The notes beneath the pieces are model-generated. The model saw only the letters and a program-made list of their open reading frames with translations. It did not search any database and was not told where the DNA came from. Source: Sphingobium faniae (GTDB lineage Bacteria; Pseudomonadota; Alphaproteobacteria; Sphingomonadales; Sphingomonadaceae). From it: a stretch of DNA of 64,000 bases. The translations under genes were made by a program, and so were the position numbers. Below, one piece after another: positions 50,187 through 58,697 of this stretch. The stretch spans positions 186,001-250,000 of the forward strand of contig FMTU01000001.1 of the NCBI GenBank assembly GCA_900100475.1. The letters run 5' to 3'. Each line of letters opens with the position of its first letter. The stretch's first letter is position 1.

Positions 50187-50930
50187 TCAATCGAGCGGTT
50201 CCCCATCCGGCAGCACCCGCGCCCAGCAGAGCAGATGCACCTGCGCCGCGCCGCCGCGTCTCAGCGCCCGCGCGCAGGCCGCCGCCGTCGCTCCGCTGGT
50301 ATGCACATCGTCGATCAGCAGGATCGTGCGCCCCGAAAGACCATGGCCCGTCGCCAGCGCGAAAGCGCCGCGCACCGCCTTTGCGCGATGGCGGGGATTC
50401 ATGCCACGCAAGGGCCTGGTCCCCTTCGTCCGCAGCAGCGCATGCTTTTCGACGGGCAGCCCCGTCGCCCGGCTCAGATGATCGGCGATCAGGGCCGCCT
50501 GATTGAACCCCCGCCACCACAGCCGCCAGCGATGCAGCGGGACCGGGACGATCAGCGGCCGGTTCTCCGCCCGGACATGCCGCGCCATATGCCCCGCGAT
50601 CAGCCGGGCGAGGCCTATGCGCCGCCCATATTTGAGCCGCAGCGCCACCGCCCGCGCCACGTCGCCATAGGCCAGTACCGCCCGCGCGCTGTCGAAGGGC
50701 GGCGGGTCAGAGAGGCAGGCGCCGCATTCCCCGCCGTCCCCCATCGCATGATCGAACGGCACGCCGCAGCGGACGCAGCAGGGGTCGCCCAGAAAATCCA
50801 TCCCGCTCCAGCATGCGAGGCAGAAGGACTGTTCCTTGTCCACCACGACGCCGCAACCGGGGCAGCGCGGCGGCAGCGCATAATCCAGTGCCGACGCGCC
50901 GATGGTCTTGAGAAGGGGGAGGACCGTCAT
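50187..50930 (-). CDS. ComF family phosphoribosyltransferase-like protein
   Basis: A 247-residue ComF homologue. The N-terminal zinc region has PPRCPGCG, CLACW, CVRCGVPF and CGACL pairs. The C-terminal PRTase fold has GFNQAALIADHLS, KGTRPLRGMNP and the PRPP loop ILLIDDVHTSGAT. ComF supports DNA uptake in naturally competent bacteria, but homologues exist widely without proven uptake. The ATG 50930 has AGGAGG upstream. Divergent from the methyltransferase gene. Confidence 0.92.
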   Translation of the reverse strand: MTVLPLLKTIGASALDYALPPRCPGCGVVVDKEQSFCLACWSGMDFLGDPCCVRCGVPFDHAMGDGGECGACLSDPPPFDSARAVLAYGDVARAVALRLKYGRRIGLARLIAGHMARHVRAENRPLIVPVPLHRWRLWWRGFNQAALIADHLSRATGLPVEKHALLRTKGTRPLRGMNPRHRAKAVRGAFALATGHGLSGRTILLIDDVHTSGATAAACARALRRGGAAQVHLLCWARVLPDGEPLD

Positions 50931-50973
50931 GATCCTCCTTGTTCCCGCTCCGCGTCCGATGCACAAGACCCGC

Positions 50974-51822
50974 ATGACCAACCCCGACATCTTCGACCGG
51001 CGGCTGCGCGCCTTGCGGCGCGACCGGATGATGGCCCGTTTCGCGGATCATGATTTCCTTTATCGCGCGATGCTGGACGAATTGCTGGACCGGCTGGCCG
51101 ATGTGCAGCGCGACCTGCCCGAGGCGCTGGTGATCGGCTGCCCCGACGGCAGCGCGAAGGCCGCGCTGGAAGCGATGGGCAAGAAGGTCGCCTGCGCCGA
51201 TCCCGGCTTCCTTGCGGCGCGGCAGGCAGGTGGTGTGCAGGGGGATGAGGACGCCCTGCCCTTCGCCGACGACAGTTTCGACCTGATCCTTGCCTGCGGG
51301 ACGCTGGACAGCGTCAACGACCTGCCCGGCGCGCTGATCCTGATGCGGAGGATATTGCGGCCGGACGGACTGATGCTGGCGGCGTTCGCGGGGGCAGGCA
51401 GCCTTCCCCGGCTGCGCGCCGCGCTGATGGCGGGGGAAGGCGATCGGCCCGGACAGCATATCCATCCGCAGGTCGATGTCCGGTCGGCGGGCGACCTGCT
51501 GGCGCGGGCCGGTTTCGCCATGCCGGTGGCGGACGGCGACATGCTGACCGTGCGCTATGGCGACATGATCCGCCTGATGCACGACCTGCGCGGCATGGGG
51601 CTGGGCAATGCGCTGGCGTCGCATCCTCCGGCCTTGCGGCGCGATGTGCTGGCAGGCGCGATGGCGCATTTCGCCGAAGCGGCCGATCCGGACGGACGGA
51701 CCGCCGAGCAGATCGGCCTCGTCTATCTGAGCGGCTGGAAACCCGATCCCAGTCAGGCGCAGCCGGCGCGACGGGGAAGCGCGACCGTCTCTTTGGCGCA
51801 GGCCCTGAAGCGCAAGGACTGA
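50974..51822 (+). CDS. SAM-dependent methyltransferase, class I-like
   Basis: A 283-residue Rossmann enzyme. Core signs are EALVIGCPDG (weak motif I), LPFADDSFDLILACGTLDSVNDLPGALI (motif post-II/III) and RRILRPDGLMLAAFAG (motif IV-V). The start NPDIFDRRLRALRRDRMM and the two-helix insert after it resemble the BioC/NDUFAF5-like group of mitochondria and Alphaproteobacteria. The glycine motif is degenerate (VIGCPDGS), so activity is likely but not certain. The start ATG 50974 is chosen; ATG 50959 is possible. Confidence 0.8.
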   Translation: MTNPDIFDRRLRALRRDRMMARFADHDFLYRAMLDELLDRLADVQRDLPEALVIGCPDGSAKAALEAMGKKVACADPGFLAARQAGGVQGDEDALPFADDSFDLILACGTLDSVNDLPGALILMRRILRPDGLMLAAFAGAGSLPRLRAALMAGEGDRPGQHIHPQVDVRSAGDLLARAGFAMPVADGDMLTVRYGDMIRLMHDLRGMGLGNALASHPPALRRDVLAGAMAHFAEAADPDGRTAEQIGLVYLSGWKPDPSQAQPARRGSATVSLAQALKRKD

Positions 51823-51829
51823 ACGCGGT

Positions 51830-52705
51830 TCAGGCCGCGCCGTCGCGCCGGAGCGTGCCCGGCATCGGCGGATCGGCCACCGTCCATGACTGCCAGCCGC
51901 CGAAGCGGAAGGCATATTCGACATGGCTGCCGCGACGAAAGGCTGCCTCGTCCCATGTCACGACCTGCAATTCGATCCGGTCATGGCGATGGACGTGCAG
52001 CCAGTTGAAGCTCTGCGGTTCCGCGTTGCGCAGGCGCGTGGAAGTCGCCGTTCCCGCCTGAATGACCAGAGCGCCGCCCGCATCCTCCGTCATTTTTTCC
52101 GCGGCCTGTGCATAGGTGCGGTGGAAATGACCGGCGAGCGCGATGTGGATGCCTGCCTCTCGCGCGGCCTTCACCGCGTCGTCATGGCGGCCGACCGCCT
52201 CGCTCCATTCGCCGCCCTCGCCGATGGGCATGGCGAAGAGCGGATGATGGGTGACGAGGACGCGGGTCTTTTCCGGCGCGACCGGAGCAAAGCGCGCGCG
52301 CAGCAATTCCATCTGCTCCTGATTGAGCCGCCCGTCCTTGATCGTGAGCGACCGCGCCGTGTTGAGGCCGAGGATCGCCACCGCCTCATCCTCGTAAAAG
52401 GGGCAAAGATCGTTGGAGATATAGCGCCGGTAGCGGTCGAGCGGTCGCGCGAACCGCCGCATCACGTCGAAAAGCGGCACGTCATGATTGCCCGGAATGA
52501 CGAGCAGCGGCAGGCCCGCCGCGCGCAGCCGGTTGATCCATGCCGAAGCTTCCCGGAACTGCGCGACCCGCGCCCGTTGGGTCAGGTCGCCGCTGATCAC
52601 CACCAGATCGGGTCGCTTTTCCAGCAGCCATGCTTCCGCCGCTGTTGCGATCCTGCCGTCATGCGCGCCGAAATGCAGGTCGGAAAGATGGGCGATGCGA
52701 GCCAT
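51830..52705 (-). CDS. Metallophosphoesterase, cAMP phosphodiesterase (CpdA)-like
   Basis: A 291-residue calcineurin-like phosphoesterase with SDLHFGAHD (Asp9/His11), GDLTQRA, PGNHDVP, THHPLF and GHFHRTY metal motifs in order. The length and the SDLHFG/GDLTQRARVAQF wording fit the CpdA/class III cyclic nucleotide phosphodiesterase group. The substrate is not proven. Its start faces the lipid kinase gene: the two are divergent, 70 bp apart. Confidence 0.88.
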   Translation of the reverse strand: MARIAHLSDLHFGAHDGRIATAAEAWLLEKRPDLVVISGDLTQRARVAQFREASAWINRLRAAGLPLLVIPGNHDVPLFDVMRRFARPLDRYRRYISNDLCPFYEDEAVAILGLNTARSLTIKDGRLNQEQMELLRARFAPVAPEKTRVLVTHHPLFAMPIGEGGEWSEAVGRHDDAVKAAREAGIHIALAGHFHRTYAQAAEKMTEDAGGALVIQAGTATSTRLRNAEPQSFNWLHVHRHDRIELQVVTWDEAAFRRGSHVEYAFRFGGWQSWTVADPPMPGTLRRDGAA

Positions 52706-52775
52706 ATTCCCCCAACGATCCGCGCGCCATCGGGTTGCGCGGGGAGCCGATCCGGCTTTGGCGAGTTGTTATGCC

Positions 52776-53675
52776 ATGGAAACGAAACCCCTGCCGCGCG
52801 AGGCGGTTCTTATCGTCAATGCCCAGTCCCGCAAGGGCGAGACGACCTTCGCGGAGGCGAAAGAGGCTATCGAAAAGGCGGGCGTCCGCCTGATCGCCGC
52901 CCATGCCGTAAAGGACCCGGATCGGATGGCTCCCACCGTGCGCGAGGCGGTGGCGTCCGGTGCGCCGATGGTCATCATAGGCGGCGGCGACGGATCATTG
53001 TCGGGAACGGTGGATGAACTGGTCGGCAAGGATTGCGTGTTCGCCGTTCTGCCGCTGGGCACCGCGAACAGCTTTGCCCGCACGCTGGGCCTGCCGCTGG
53101 AACTGGAAGGCGCTGTCGACGCCATAGCCCATGGACGGAGGCGGCGGATCGACCTCGGCATGATTGATGGCGATTATTTCGTCAACGCGGCCTGCATGGG
53201 CTTGTCCCCGATGATCGGCGACACGGTGCCGCATAAGCTCAAACGCTATCTGGGACGCACGGGCTATCTGTTCTGGGCGGTCAAATGCTCCGTAGGGTTT
53301 CGGGCGTTTCGGCTGGTGGTCGACGATGGCGTCAGGGAACATCGCATGTGGTCCACCGAAGTCCGCATCCTGAACGGCCCTTTCCATGGCGGGGTCGAAC
53401 TTTCCGACGAAGCCGATGTCGATACCGGCGAGATCATCGTGCAGGCCATCGTCGGGCGCAGCCACATGCGCCTCGCCTGGGACTGGTATGCAAAATTCTT
53501 CCGGCTGCGCGACCGCAACGCCCATACGCAGGAATTTCGTGGCAAATCCTTCCGCCTGAGCGCCCGGCCGCCGCAGCGCCTGTCCATCGACGGGGAGGTG
53601 CTGGCCAAAACGCCCTTTACCACGAAGATCGCAGGCGGCGCGATCGAAGTCGCCGTCCCGGCATCGGACGACTAA
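52776..53675 (+). CDS. Diacylglycerol kinase family lipid kinase
   Basis: A 299-residue DAGK catalytic-domain protein. The nucleotide motif is VIIGGGDGSLSGTVDEL (66-82), followed by VLPLGTANSFARTLGLP and IDLGMIDGDYFVNAACMGLSP. This is the YegS/DgkB-like group that phosphorylates diacylglycerol or related lipids. A start at 52776 (METKPLPREA) is used, although an out-of-frame ATG sits 5 nt before it. The frame is open far upstream without family-like sequence. Confidence 0.88.
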   Translation: METKPLPREAVLIVNAQSRKGETTFAEAKEAIEKAGVRLIAAHAVKDPDRMAPTVREAVASGAPMVIIGGGDGSLSGTVDELVGKDCVFAVLPLGTANSFARTLGLPLELEGAVDAIAHGRRRRIDLGMIDGDYFVNAACMGLSPMIGDTVPHKLKRYLGRTGYLFWAVKCSVGFRAFRLVVDDGVREHRMWSTEVRILNGPFHGGVELSDEADVDTGEIIVQAIVGRSHMRLAWDWYAKFFRLRDRNAHTQEFRGKSFRLSARPPQRLSIDGEVLAKTPFTTKIAGGAIEVAVPASDD

Positions 53676-53681
53676 ATCCGT

Positions 53682-55040
53682 TCAGCCCTTCGCTTTGGCT
53701 GCCTTGCGCTCCTGCATCTTTTTGCGGAAGCGGGCGGCCCAGCCGGGCTTTGCGTCCTGCCGGGGGCGGACGAGGCAGAGCGCGTCGGCGGCCACATCCG
53801 CCGTCACGGTGCTGCCCGCGCCCACGATCGCGCCCGCGCCGATCTGCACCGGCGCGACCAGCGCGCTGTTGGAGCCGATGAAGGCCCCCGCCCCGATCTC
53901 CGTCCGATATTTGAAGAAGCCGTCATAATTGCAGGTGATGGTGCCTGCACCGATATTGGCCCCTGCCCCCACGCTGGCGTCGCCGATATAGGACAGGTGG
54001 TTCGCCTTCGCGCCTTCGGCCAGTTCCGCCTTCTTGATCTCGACAAAGTTGCCGACCTTCGCCCTGGGGCCGATCTTCGCACCGGGACGCAGGCGGGCAT
54101 AGGGACCGATCGCCGCGCCGCTTTCCACCCGCGCGCCTTCCAGATGGGAGAAAGCATGGATGACGACATCGTCCGCCACGCTCACGCCGGGGCCGAGCAC
54201 GACATTCGGTTCAATCACCACGTCGCGGCCCAATATCGTGTCATGCGCGAAAAACACGGTTTCCGGCGCGACCAGCGTGACGCCCTCGCGCATCGCTTCG
54301 TCGCGGCGGCGCGCCTGCCACAGCGCCTCCACGCCCGCCAGTTCGATCCGGCTGTTGACGCCCGCGACTTCCCACGCCTCCGTCTCGATCACGGCGCTCT
54401 GCGCGCCCGGCAGCATCACGATGTCGGGCAGATAATATTCGCCCGCCGCATTGTCGTTGCCGATCCGGTCGAGCAACACGAACAGATCCGTCGAGCGCAC
54501 CGCCATCAGCCCGCTGTTGCAGAGCGTCACGGCCCGCTCGGCGGCACTCGCATCCTTAAATTCCACCATCTTTTCGATGATGCCCTGCCCATCCGCGACG
54601 ATCCGGCCATAAGCGGCGGCATCGTCCGGCCGGAAGCCCAGCACGACCGCGCGCGGCTCATCCCCGCGCGCGAGCCGGTCCAGCATCGCCCGCATCGTTT
54701 CCGCCCGCACCAGCGGCACATCGCCATAAAGGATCAGCACTTCGCCCGCAAAGCCCTCCAGCGCGTCATGCGCCTGCGCGACGGCATGGCCGGTGCCAAG
54801 CTGCCGGTCCTGCACGGCGAGGACGACGCCCTTGCCTTCGACCGCCCTTTCCACCTGATCGCGCCCCGCACCGACGACCACCACCTGCCGGTCCGGCTGC
54901 AATTCCGCCACGCTCGCCAGCAGATGCAGCAGCATCGGATGGCCCGCGACGGGATGCAGCACCTTGTGCAGCGACGACTTCATGCGCGTACCCTGCCCGG
55001 CGGCAAGGATGATGACGGCAAGGGGGCGGCTGGCGGTCAC
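53682..55040 (-). CDS. glmU: Bifunctional N-acetylglucosamine-1-phosphate uridyltransferase / glucosamine-1-phosphate acetyltransferase
   Basis: Makes UDP-GlcNAc for peptidoglycan and LPS. The uridyltransferase half begins VIILAAGQGTRMKSSLHKVL (9-28). The acetyltransferase half is a left-handed beta-helix from about residue 245 (HDTILGRDVVIEPNVVLGPG, RLRPGAKIGPRAKVGNFVEIKKAEL, HLSYIGDASVGAGANIGAGT). At 452 residues it is complete. The GTG start at 55040 (VTASRPLAV) has AGGAG about 12 nt before it; an ATG at 55091 would add residues unlike relatives. Divergent from gph. Confidence 0.96.
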   Translation of the reverse strand: MTASRPLAVIILAAGQGTRMKSSLHKVLHPVAGHPMLLHLLASVAELQPDRQVVVVGAGRDQVERAVEGKGVVLAVQDRQLGTGHAVAQAHDALEGFAGEVLILYGDVPLVRAETMRAMLDRLARGDEPRAVVLGFRPDDAAAYGRIVADGQGIIEKMVEFKDASAAERAVTLCNSGLMAVRSTDLFVLLDRIGNDNAAGEYYLPDIVMLPGAQSAVIETEAWEVAGVNSRIELAGVEALWQARRRDEAMREGVTLVAPETVFFAHDTILGRDVVIEPNVVLGPGVSVADDVVIHAFSHLEGARVESGAAIGPYARLRPGAKIGPRAKVGNFVEIKKAELAEGAKANHLSYIGDASVGAGANIGAGTITCNYDGFFKYRTEIGAGAFIGSNSALVAPVQIGAGAIVGAGSTVTADVAADALCLVRPRQDAKPGWAARFRKKMQERKAAKAKG

Positions 55041-55134
55041 GGCGCGGCGACTCCTGTTATCGAACGATAGGGCTGGCGCTCGCTCTGCCATGTTTGGCTT
55101 GCCTTTTCTACCGCCGCAAGGGCATGGCCGCGCC

Positions 55135-55803
55135 ATGACGCAGATTCCTTTCGACATCGTCGGCTTCGACCTCGACGGTACGCTGATCGACACCAGCGGC
55201 GACCTTGCCGCAGCCGTCAACTACGCCCTTGGCAAGCTGGGACGCCCGCCCTTCCCGGTCGAGGCGATCCATCCCTTCGTCGGCAAGGGCGCGAAGGTGA
55301 TGCTGGAACGCGCGCTCGCCGCGTCAGGCGGTTATGAGGCGGCCGAACTGGAGGAAAATCTGCCCGTCCTGCTCGATTATTATGAGCAGAATCTGGCCAT
55401 CCATTCCCTGCCCTATCCCGGCCTGATCGAAACCATGGACCGGCTGACGGAACGGGGCGTGAAGCTCGCCATCTGCACCAACAAGGCGGAACGCTTCACC
55501 ATTCCGCTGATGCATCAACTCGGCCTGTCGGAACGCTTCGCCAGCATCGTGGGCGGCGACACGGTGGGCGTCGCCAAGCCCGACCCGGCCCCGATCCGCG
55601 AGATGATCGCGCGGGCGGGCGGAGGCCGCGCCATCTTCCTGGGCGACACGATCAACGACATTGCGGGCGCGCGCAATGCGGGCATCCCCAATGTAGCGGT
55701 CAGCTTCGGCTTCCTCGACGGCCCGGTCGAAAATCTGGAAGCCGACGCGGTGATCCATCATTTCGACGAACTGGTGCCGCTTCTGGAGCAATGGCCCGGC
55801 TGA
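55135..55803 (+). CDS. gph: Phosphoglycolate phosphatase (HAD superfamily)
   Basis: A 222-residue HAD phosphatase that removes phosphate from 2-phosphoglycolate. Motif I is GFDLDGTLIDT (Asp12/Asp14), motif II AICTNKAE, motif III around KPDPAPI and motif IV FLGDTINDIAGARNAG. The cap region VGKGAKVMLERAL matches Gph. The ATG 55135 gives MTQIPFDIV. A strong hairpin lies downstream, shared with the operon ending in lpdA. Confidence 0.9.
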   Translation: MTQIPFDIVGFDLDGTLIDTSGDLAAAVNYALGKLGRPPFPVEAIHPFVGKGAKVMLERALAASGGYEAAELEENLPVLLDYYEQNLAIHSLPYPGLIETMDRLTERGVKLAICTNKAERFTIPLMHQLGLSERFASIVGGDTVGVAKPDPAPIREMIARAGGGRAIFLGDTINDIAGARNAGIPNVAVSFGFLDGPVENLEADAVIHHFDELVPLLEQWPG

Positions 55804-55832
55804 CGCGCTGCGAGGCGGTTCTGCAAGCTCCA

Positions 55833-55867
55833 CGAAAAAGGGACGGCGCGCCCGGCACGCCGTCCCT
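55833..55867 (-). terminator. Terminator of the TCA-cycle operon (leftward), shared with gph
   Basis: The stem AGGGACGGCG (55839-55848) / CGCCGTCCCT (55858-55867) with a 9-nt loop continues leftward into a T5 run (the AAAAA before it on the top strand). It ends the mdh-lpdA transcript. Confidence 0.85.
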
Positions 55868-55897
55868 CCTCTCAAATCAACCGCAGTTGCCAACCCA

Positions 55898-57298
55898 TCA
55901 CATATGGATCGGCTTGCCCGTCACGGCCATGGCGGCTTCCTTGATCGCCTCACTGTGCGTCGGGTGCGCGTGGCAGGTGTAGGCGATATCCTCGCTCGAC
56001 GCGCCGAATTCCATGGCCTGCGCGGCCTGCGCGATCATCGTGCCCGCGACGCTGGCGATGATCCACACGCCCAGCACCCTGTCGGTTTCCGCGTCCGCGA
56101 TGACCTTCACGAAGCCGTCCGGCTCATGATTGGTCTTGGCGCGGCTGTTCGCCAGCATGGGGAACTTGCCGACCTTGACCGCGCCGCGCTCCTTGGCCGC
56201 TTCCTCGGTCAGGCCGACCCCCGCGATTTCGGGGCTGGTGTAGACGACCGACGGGATCACGTCATGGTTCACGATGCCGGTGAGGCCCGCGATATTCTCC
56301 GCGACGGCGATGCCTTCATCCTCGGCCTTGTGCGCCAGCATCGGGCCGGGGATCACGTCGCCAATGGCCCAGACACCCGGAACCCTGGTGGCGAAATCAT
56401 GATCCGTCTCGATCTGGCCACGCCCGTTCAGGTCCAGCCCGATCTTGTCCAGCCCCAGACCTTCCGTGTTCGGACGGCGGCCGATCGACACCAGCACGCA
56501 ATCCGCCTCGATCGTTGCCGCATCGCCACCGGCGGCCGGTTCGACGGTCAATTCGACATGCTTGCCCTTGACCTTCGCTCCCGTGACCTTGGTGCCGAGC
56601 TTATAGTCGAAGCCCTGCTTCTTGAAGATCTTGTTTGCTTCCTTGCGGACCTCGCCGTCCATGCCGGGCAGTATCTGGTCGAGAAATTCGACGACCGTGA
56701 CCTTCGCGCCCAGACGCCGCCACACGCTGCCCAGTTCCAGCCCGATGACACCGCCGCCGATCACGACGAGATGGTCGGGCACCTTGTCCAGTTCCAGCGC
56801 GCCGGTGGAATCGACGATGAGGCCCTTCTTGTTGTCGACCTCGACGCCCGGAAGCGGCGTGACCGAAGAGCCGGTGGCAATGACGATATTCTTCGCCGTC
56901 ACCTTCTCGCCCGCCACTTCGACCGTGTTGGCGCCGGTGAAGCTGGCAAGGCCCTTGAGCCACGTCACCTTGTTCTTCTTGAACAGGAACTCGATGCCGC
57001 CGGTCAGGCCGTTCACCGCATCCTTGCGCTGGCCCTGCATGGTGTCGAGGTCGAGGCTCATCTTGTCGATCTTGACGCCCAGCTTCGCGAGCGCCCCGCC
57101 GGCCGCCTCCTCATAGAGTTCTGAAGCGTGGAGTAGCGCCTTGGACGGAATGCAGCCGACATTGAGGCAGGTGCCGCCCAGCGTCTCACGGCTTTCGGCG
57201 CAAGCGGTCTTGAGGCCCAGTTGCGCCGCGCGGATCGCCGCGACATAGCCGCCGGGGCCAGCGCCGATCACCAGAACGTCATAGTCGAAGTCTGCCAT
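55898..57298 (-). CDS. lpdA: Dihydrolipoyl dehydrogenase (E3)
   Basis: Reoxidises dihydrolipoamide of 2-oxoglutarate dehydrogenase and related complexes, reducing NAD. FAD motif VLVIGAGPGGYVAAIRAAQLG (8-28); redox disulfide GGTCLNVGCIPSKALL (Cys44/Cys49); NAD motif VIGGGVIGLELGSVW; C-terminal catalytic CHAHPTHSEAIKEA. Length 466. Last gene of the leftward mdh-sucD-sucA-sucB-lpdA set; a 128-bp gap with a dispersed repeat separates it from sucB. Confidence 0.97.
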   Translation of the reverse strand: MADFDYDVLVIGAGPGGYVAAIRAAQLGLKTACAESRETLGGTCLNVGCIPSKALLHASELYEEAAGGALAKLGVKIDKMSLDLDTMQGQRKDAVNGLTGGIEFLFKKNKVTWLKGLASFTGANTVEVAGEKVTAKNIVIATGSSVTPLPGVEVDNKKGLIVDSTGALELDKVPDHLVVIGGGVIGLELGSVWRRLGAKVTVVEFLDQILPGMDGEVRKEANKIFKKQGFDYKLGTKVTGAKVKGKHVELTVEPAAGGDAATIEADCVLVSIGRRPNTEGLGLDKIGLDLNGRGQIETDHDFATRVPGVWAIGDVIPGPMLAHKAEDEGIAVAENIAGLTGIVNHDVIPSVVYTSPEIAGVGLTEEAAKERGAVKVGKFPMLANSRAKTNHEPDGFVKVIADAETDRVLGVWIIASVAGTMIAQAAQAMEFGASSEDIAYTCHAHPTHSEAIKEAAMAVTGKPIHM

Positions 57299-57340
57299 AC
57301 CAATCTCCGTTCGCCCCTGGGCCGGGTGATGCCTCGGCCC

Positions 57341-57415
57341 AGCCTGTCAAAGGGCTGTGATTCTTTCGCCTTTAGCACAGAAAGGGCGGGGCTTAGACAG
57401 GCTCAGCCCGAACGA
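57341..57415. repeat. Sphingomonad-type inverted repeat between sucB and lpdA
   Basis: AGCCTGTC (57341-57348) is repeated inverted as GACAGGCT (57396-57403), followed by CAGCCCGAACG. The phrase GACAGGCTCAGCCCGAACG is, from memory, a very common dispersed intergenic repeat in sphingomonad genomes. Inside is AGCACAGAAAGGGCGGGGCTT. It lies in the intercistronic gap of the TCA operon and may fold in the mRNA. Confidence 0.6.
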
Positions 57416-57426
57416 TGACGGGGTGA

Positions 57427-58689
57427 TTACAGGTCGATCAGCAGACGGGTCGGGTCTTCGATCGCGTTCTTGACCGCGACGAGGAACGTCACCGCCTCGC
57501 GCCCGTCGACCATGCGATGATCATAGCTCAATGCCAGATACATCATCGGGCGGATGACGATCTCGCCATTGCGCACGACCGGGCGATCCTCGATGCGGTG
57601 GAGGCCCAGCACCGCCGACTGGGGCGGATTGATGATCGGGCTGGACAGCAGCGATCCGAAAACACCGCCATTGGAGATGGTGAAGGTGCCGCCCTTCATA
57701 TCTTCCAGGGTGAGCGTGCCTTCCTTGGCCTTCTTTCCGAAAGAACCGATGGTCTTTTCGATCTCCGCGACGCTCAGGCTCTCGGCATTGCGGATGACCG
57801 GCACGACCAGGCCATTCGGGGCCGACACCGCGACGGAAATGTCGGCGAAGTCGTTATAGACGATCTCATCGCCTTCGATCTGCGCGTTGACGCCGGGAAT
57901 GTCCCGCAGCGCCATGCAGACCGCTTTGGTGAAGAAACCCATGAAGCCCAGGCGGACGCCGTGCTTCTTTTCGAAAAGTTCCTTATACTTCGCCCGCGCC
58001 TCGATGACGTTGGTCATGTCGACGTCATTATAGGTGGTGAGCAGCGCCGCGTTGTTCTGTGCTTCCTTGAGCCGCTTGGCGACCGTCTGGCGCAGGCGGG
58101 TCATCTTGACGCGCTCCTGACGACGGCTGGGACCGGCGGCGGGCGCATCGGCGGCGGAAGCGGCTTCGGCAGGCGCGGCGGCCGTGGCAGCCTTCGCGGT
58201 GCCGGCGGCGGCGGCGGCCACCACATCATCCTTGGTCAGGCGGCCGTCCTTGCCGGTGCCCTTGATCTTGCTGGGGTCGAGGCCATGCTCCAGCACCAGA
58301 CGGCGCACGGCGGGCGAGAGGGTCAGGTTGCCCGCATCGCCATCCTCCTCGGTTCCGCCCGACGCGCCCGGCGCGGGGGTAGCGGCCTCCGCCCTGGCAG
58401 CGGGAGCGGGAGCGGGAGCGGGAGCGGGAGCCGGAGCCGCCGCAGCGGCCGCGCCCTCATTGATGGTAGCGAGCAGCGCGCCGACCTCGACCGTATCGCC
58501 TTCCTTCGCGATGATGTCGCCCAGCGTACCGGCGACGGGCGCGGGCACGTCGACCGCGACCTTGTCGGTTTCAAGGGACACGATCGGCTCATCGGCCTTC
58601 ACCGCCTCGCCGGGCTTCTTGAGCCACTGGCCAACGGTTGCTTCGGTAACGGATTCGCCCAGCGTGGGGACTTTGACTTCAGTTGCCAT
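57427..58689 (-). CDS. sucB: 2-oxoglutarate dehydrogenase E2, dihydrolipoyl succinyltransferase
   Basis: The succinyl-transfer core of 2-oxoglutarate dehydrogenase. The lipoyl domain carries Lys43 in [11 protein letters not shown]. An Ala/Pro linker (about 83-118) contains a repeated AP tract ([20 protein letters not shown]). The E3-binding domain ([26 protein letters not shown]) and the catalytic domain with [16 protein letters not shown] follow. Length 420, complete. Eight bp downstream of sucA. Confidence 0.96.
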   Translation of the reverse strand: MATEVKVPTLGESVTEATVGQWLKKPGEAVKADEPIVSLETDKVAVDVPAPVAGTLGDIIAKEGDTVEVGALLATINEGAAAAAAPAPAPAPAPAPAARAEAATPAPGASGGTEEDGDAGNLTLSPAVRRLVLEHGLDPSKIKGTGKDGRLTKDDVVAAAAAGTAKAATAAAPAEAASAADAPAAGPSRRQERVKMTRLRQTVAKRLKEAQNNAALLTTYNDVDMTNVIEARAKYKELFEKKHGVRLGFMGFFTKAVCMALRDIPGVNAQIEGDEIVYNDFADISVAVSAPNGLVVPVIRNAESLSVAEIEKTIGSFGKKAKEGTLTLEDMKGGTFTISNGGVFGSLLSSPIINPPQSAVLGLHRIEDRPVVRNGEIVIRPMMYLALSYDHRMVDGREAVTFLVAVKNAIEDPTRLLIDL

Positions 58690-58697
58690 GAGCTTCT

